Assembly: GCA_002479255.1 (NCBI GenBank)
Contig: DLMJ01000025.1
Coordinates: 1-12,506, forward strand
Reading direction: 5' to 3'
DNA: 12,506 nt
From: Candidatus Binatus soli
GTDB lineage: Bacteria > Desulfobacterota > Binatia > Binatales > Binataceae
How positions within the stretch are numbered: the stretch's first letter is position 1; the number at the start of each line of letters is the position of its first letter. The notes under the pieces were generated by a model. That model was not told the DNA's origin and searched no databases. It was given only the letters and a program-made list of their open reading frames with translations. This document shows, piece after piece, positions 12,501 through 12,506 of the stretch. The position numbers were made by a program, and so were the translations under genes.

Positions 12501-12506
12501 CAGGTG

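Larger units (their letters stand above)
12027..12506. other. Non-coding region with hairpins and short repeats
   Basis: About 480 bp in which I see no credible gene. It holds the tandem repeat, then several inverted repeats: GCTGGCCAGC (around 12129-12138), CCCGTG/CACGGG (about 12138-12151), a 27-bp hairpin (12249-12275), and GGGCTTCGCCC near 12374-12388. It also holds GTCATCCCGAGCGGAG (about 12424), a type of sequence that recurs between genes in many soil lineages. Open frames here are short and have no ribosome binding sites or recognisable products. The region looks like dispersed repeat debris between genes. Confidence 0.6.

Noticed and set aside
12161..12501. Two 60-codon minus-strand frames in the right-hand tail
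   Set aside because: They cross hairpins and repeat debris, lack binding sites and have low-complexity products.

Overview
The window is GC-rich bacterial DNA (about 60% by eye) with ordinary coding density. Periplasmic c-type cytochromes, a Tat-exported enzyme, and a poly(A) polymerase of the PcnB type all point to a diderm, proteobacteria-like organism. The exact lineage cannot be read from the sequence. Short intergenic repeats near the right end recall those of uncultured soil or sediment lineages such as Binatota, but this is only a guess. A 15-bp sequence near the left end (9-23) returns inverted near the right end (12486-12500), so the window may be a whole assembly contig that breaks in a dispersed repeat.

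Region 1 (1-3821) is housekeeping. A YkgJ-type cysteine-cluster protein on the + strand converges, with a 4-bp overlap of stop codons, on three minus-strand genes that read in the order pcnB, branched-chain aminotransferase, exported peroxiredoxin. Region 2 (3966-4550) is a single ferritin-like gene ended by a perfect 15-bp hairpin.

Region 3 (4600-8012) is a three-gene + strand operon whose products are all exported: a di-heme cytochrome c peroxidase/MauG-type protein, a Tat-signal metallophosphoesterase whose usual GNHD motif reads GEHD, and a mono-heme SoxA-like cytochrome c with an additional N-terminal segment. It looks like a periplasmic redox module of unknown substrate and is one of the two most interesting parts of the window.

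Region 4 (8019-10976) is the other. An intact CDP-alcohol phosphatidyltransferase gene (minus strand) ends at 10449, and copies of its 3' end recur twice further on, at 9657-9764 and 8596-8653, all in the same orientation. Between the three copies sit two cargo units: a Phd/YefM-RelE/ParE toxin-antitoxin pair, and an AlkA-like HhH-GPD DNA glycosylase. This is the pattern expected from stepwise insertion of cassettes at the 3' end of a gene, each bringing its own replacement 3' end. No integrase is visible. A small membrane-anchored protein of unknown function lies beyond the last copy.

Region 5 (11049-12506) holds a DHH-DHHA1 phosphoesterase, divergent from the phosphatidyltransferase, whose stop codon lies inside a 10-bp tandem repeat. 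About 440 bp of non-coding DNA rich in hairpins and short repeats follow.
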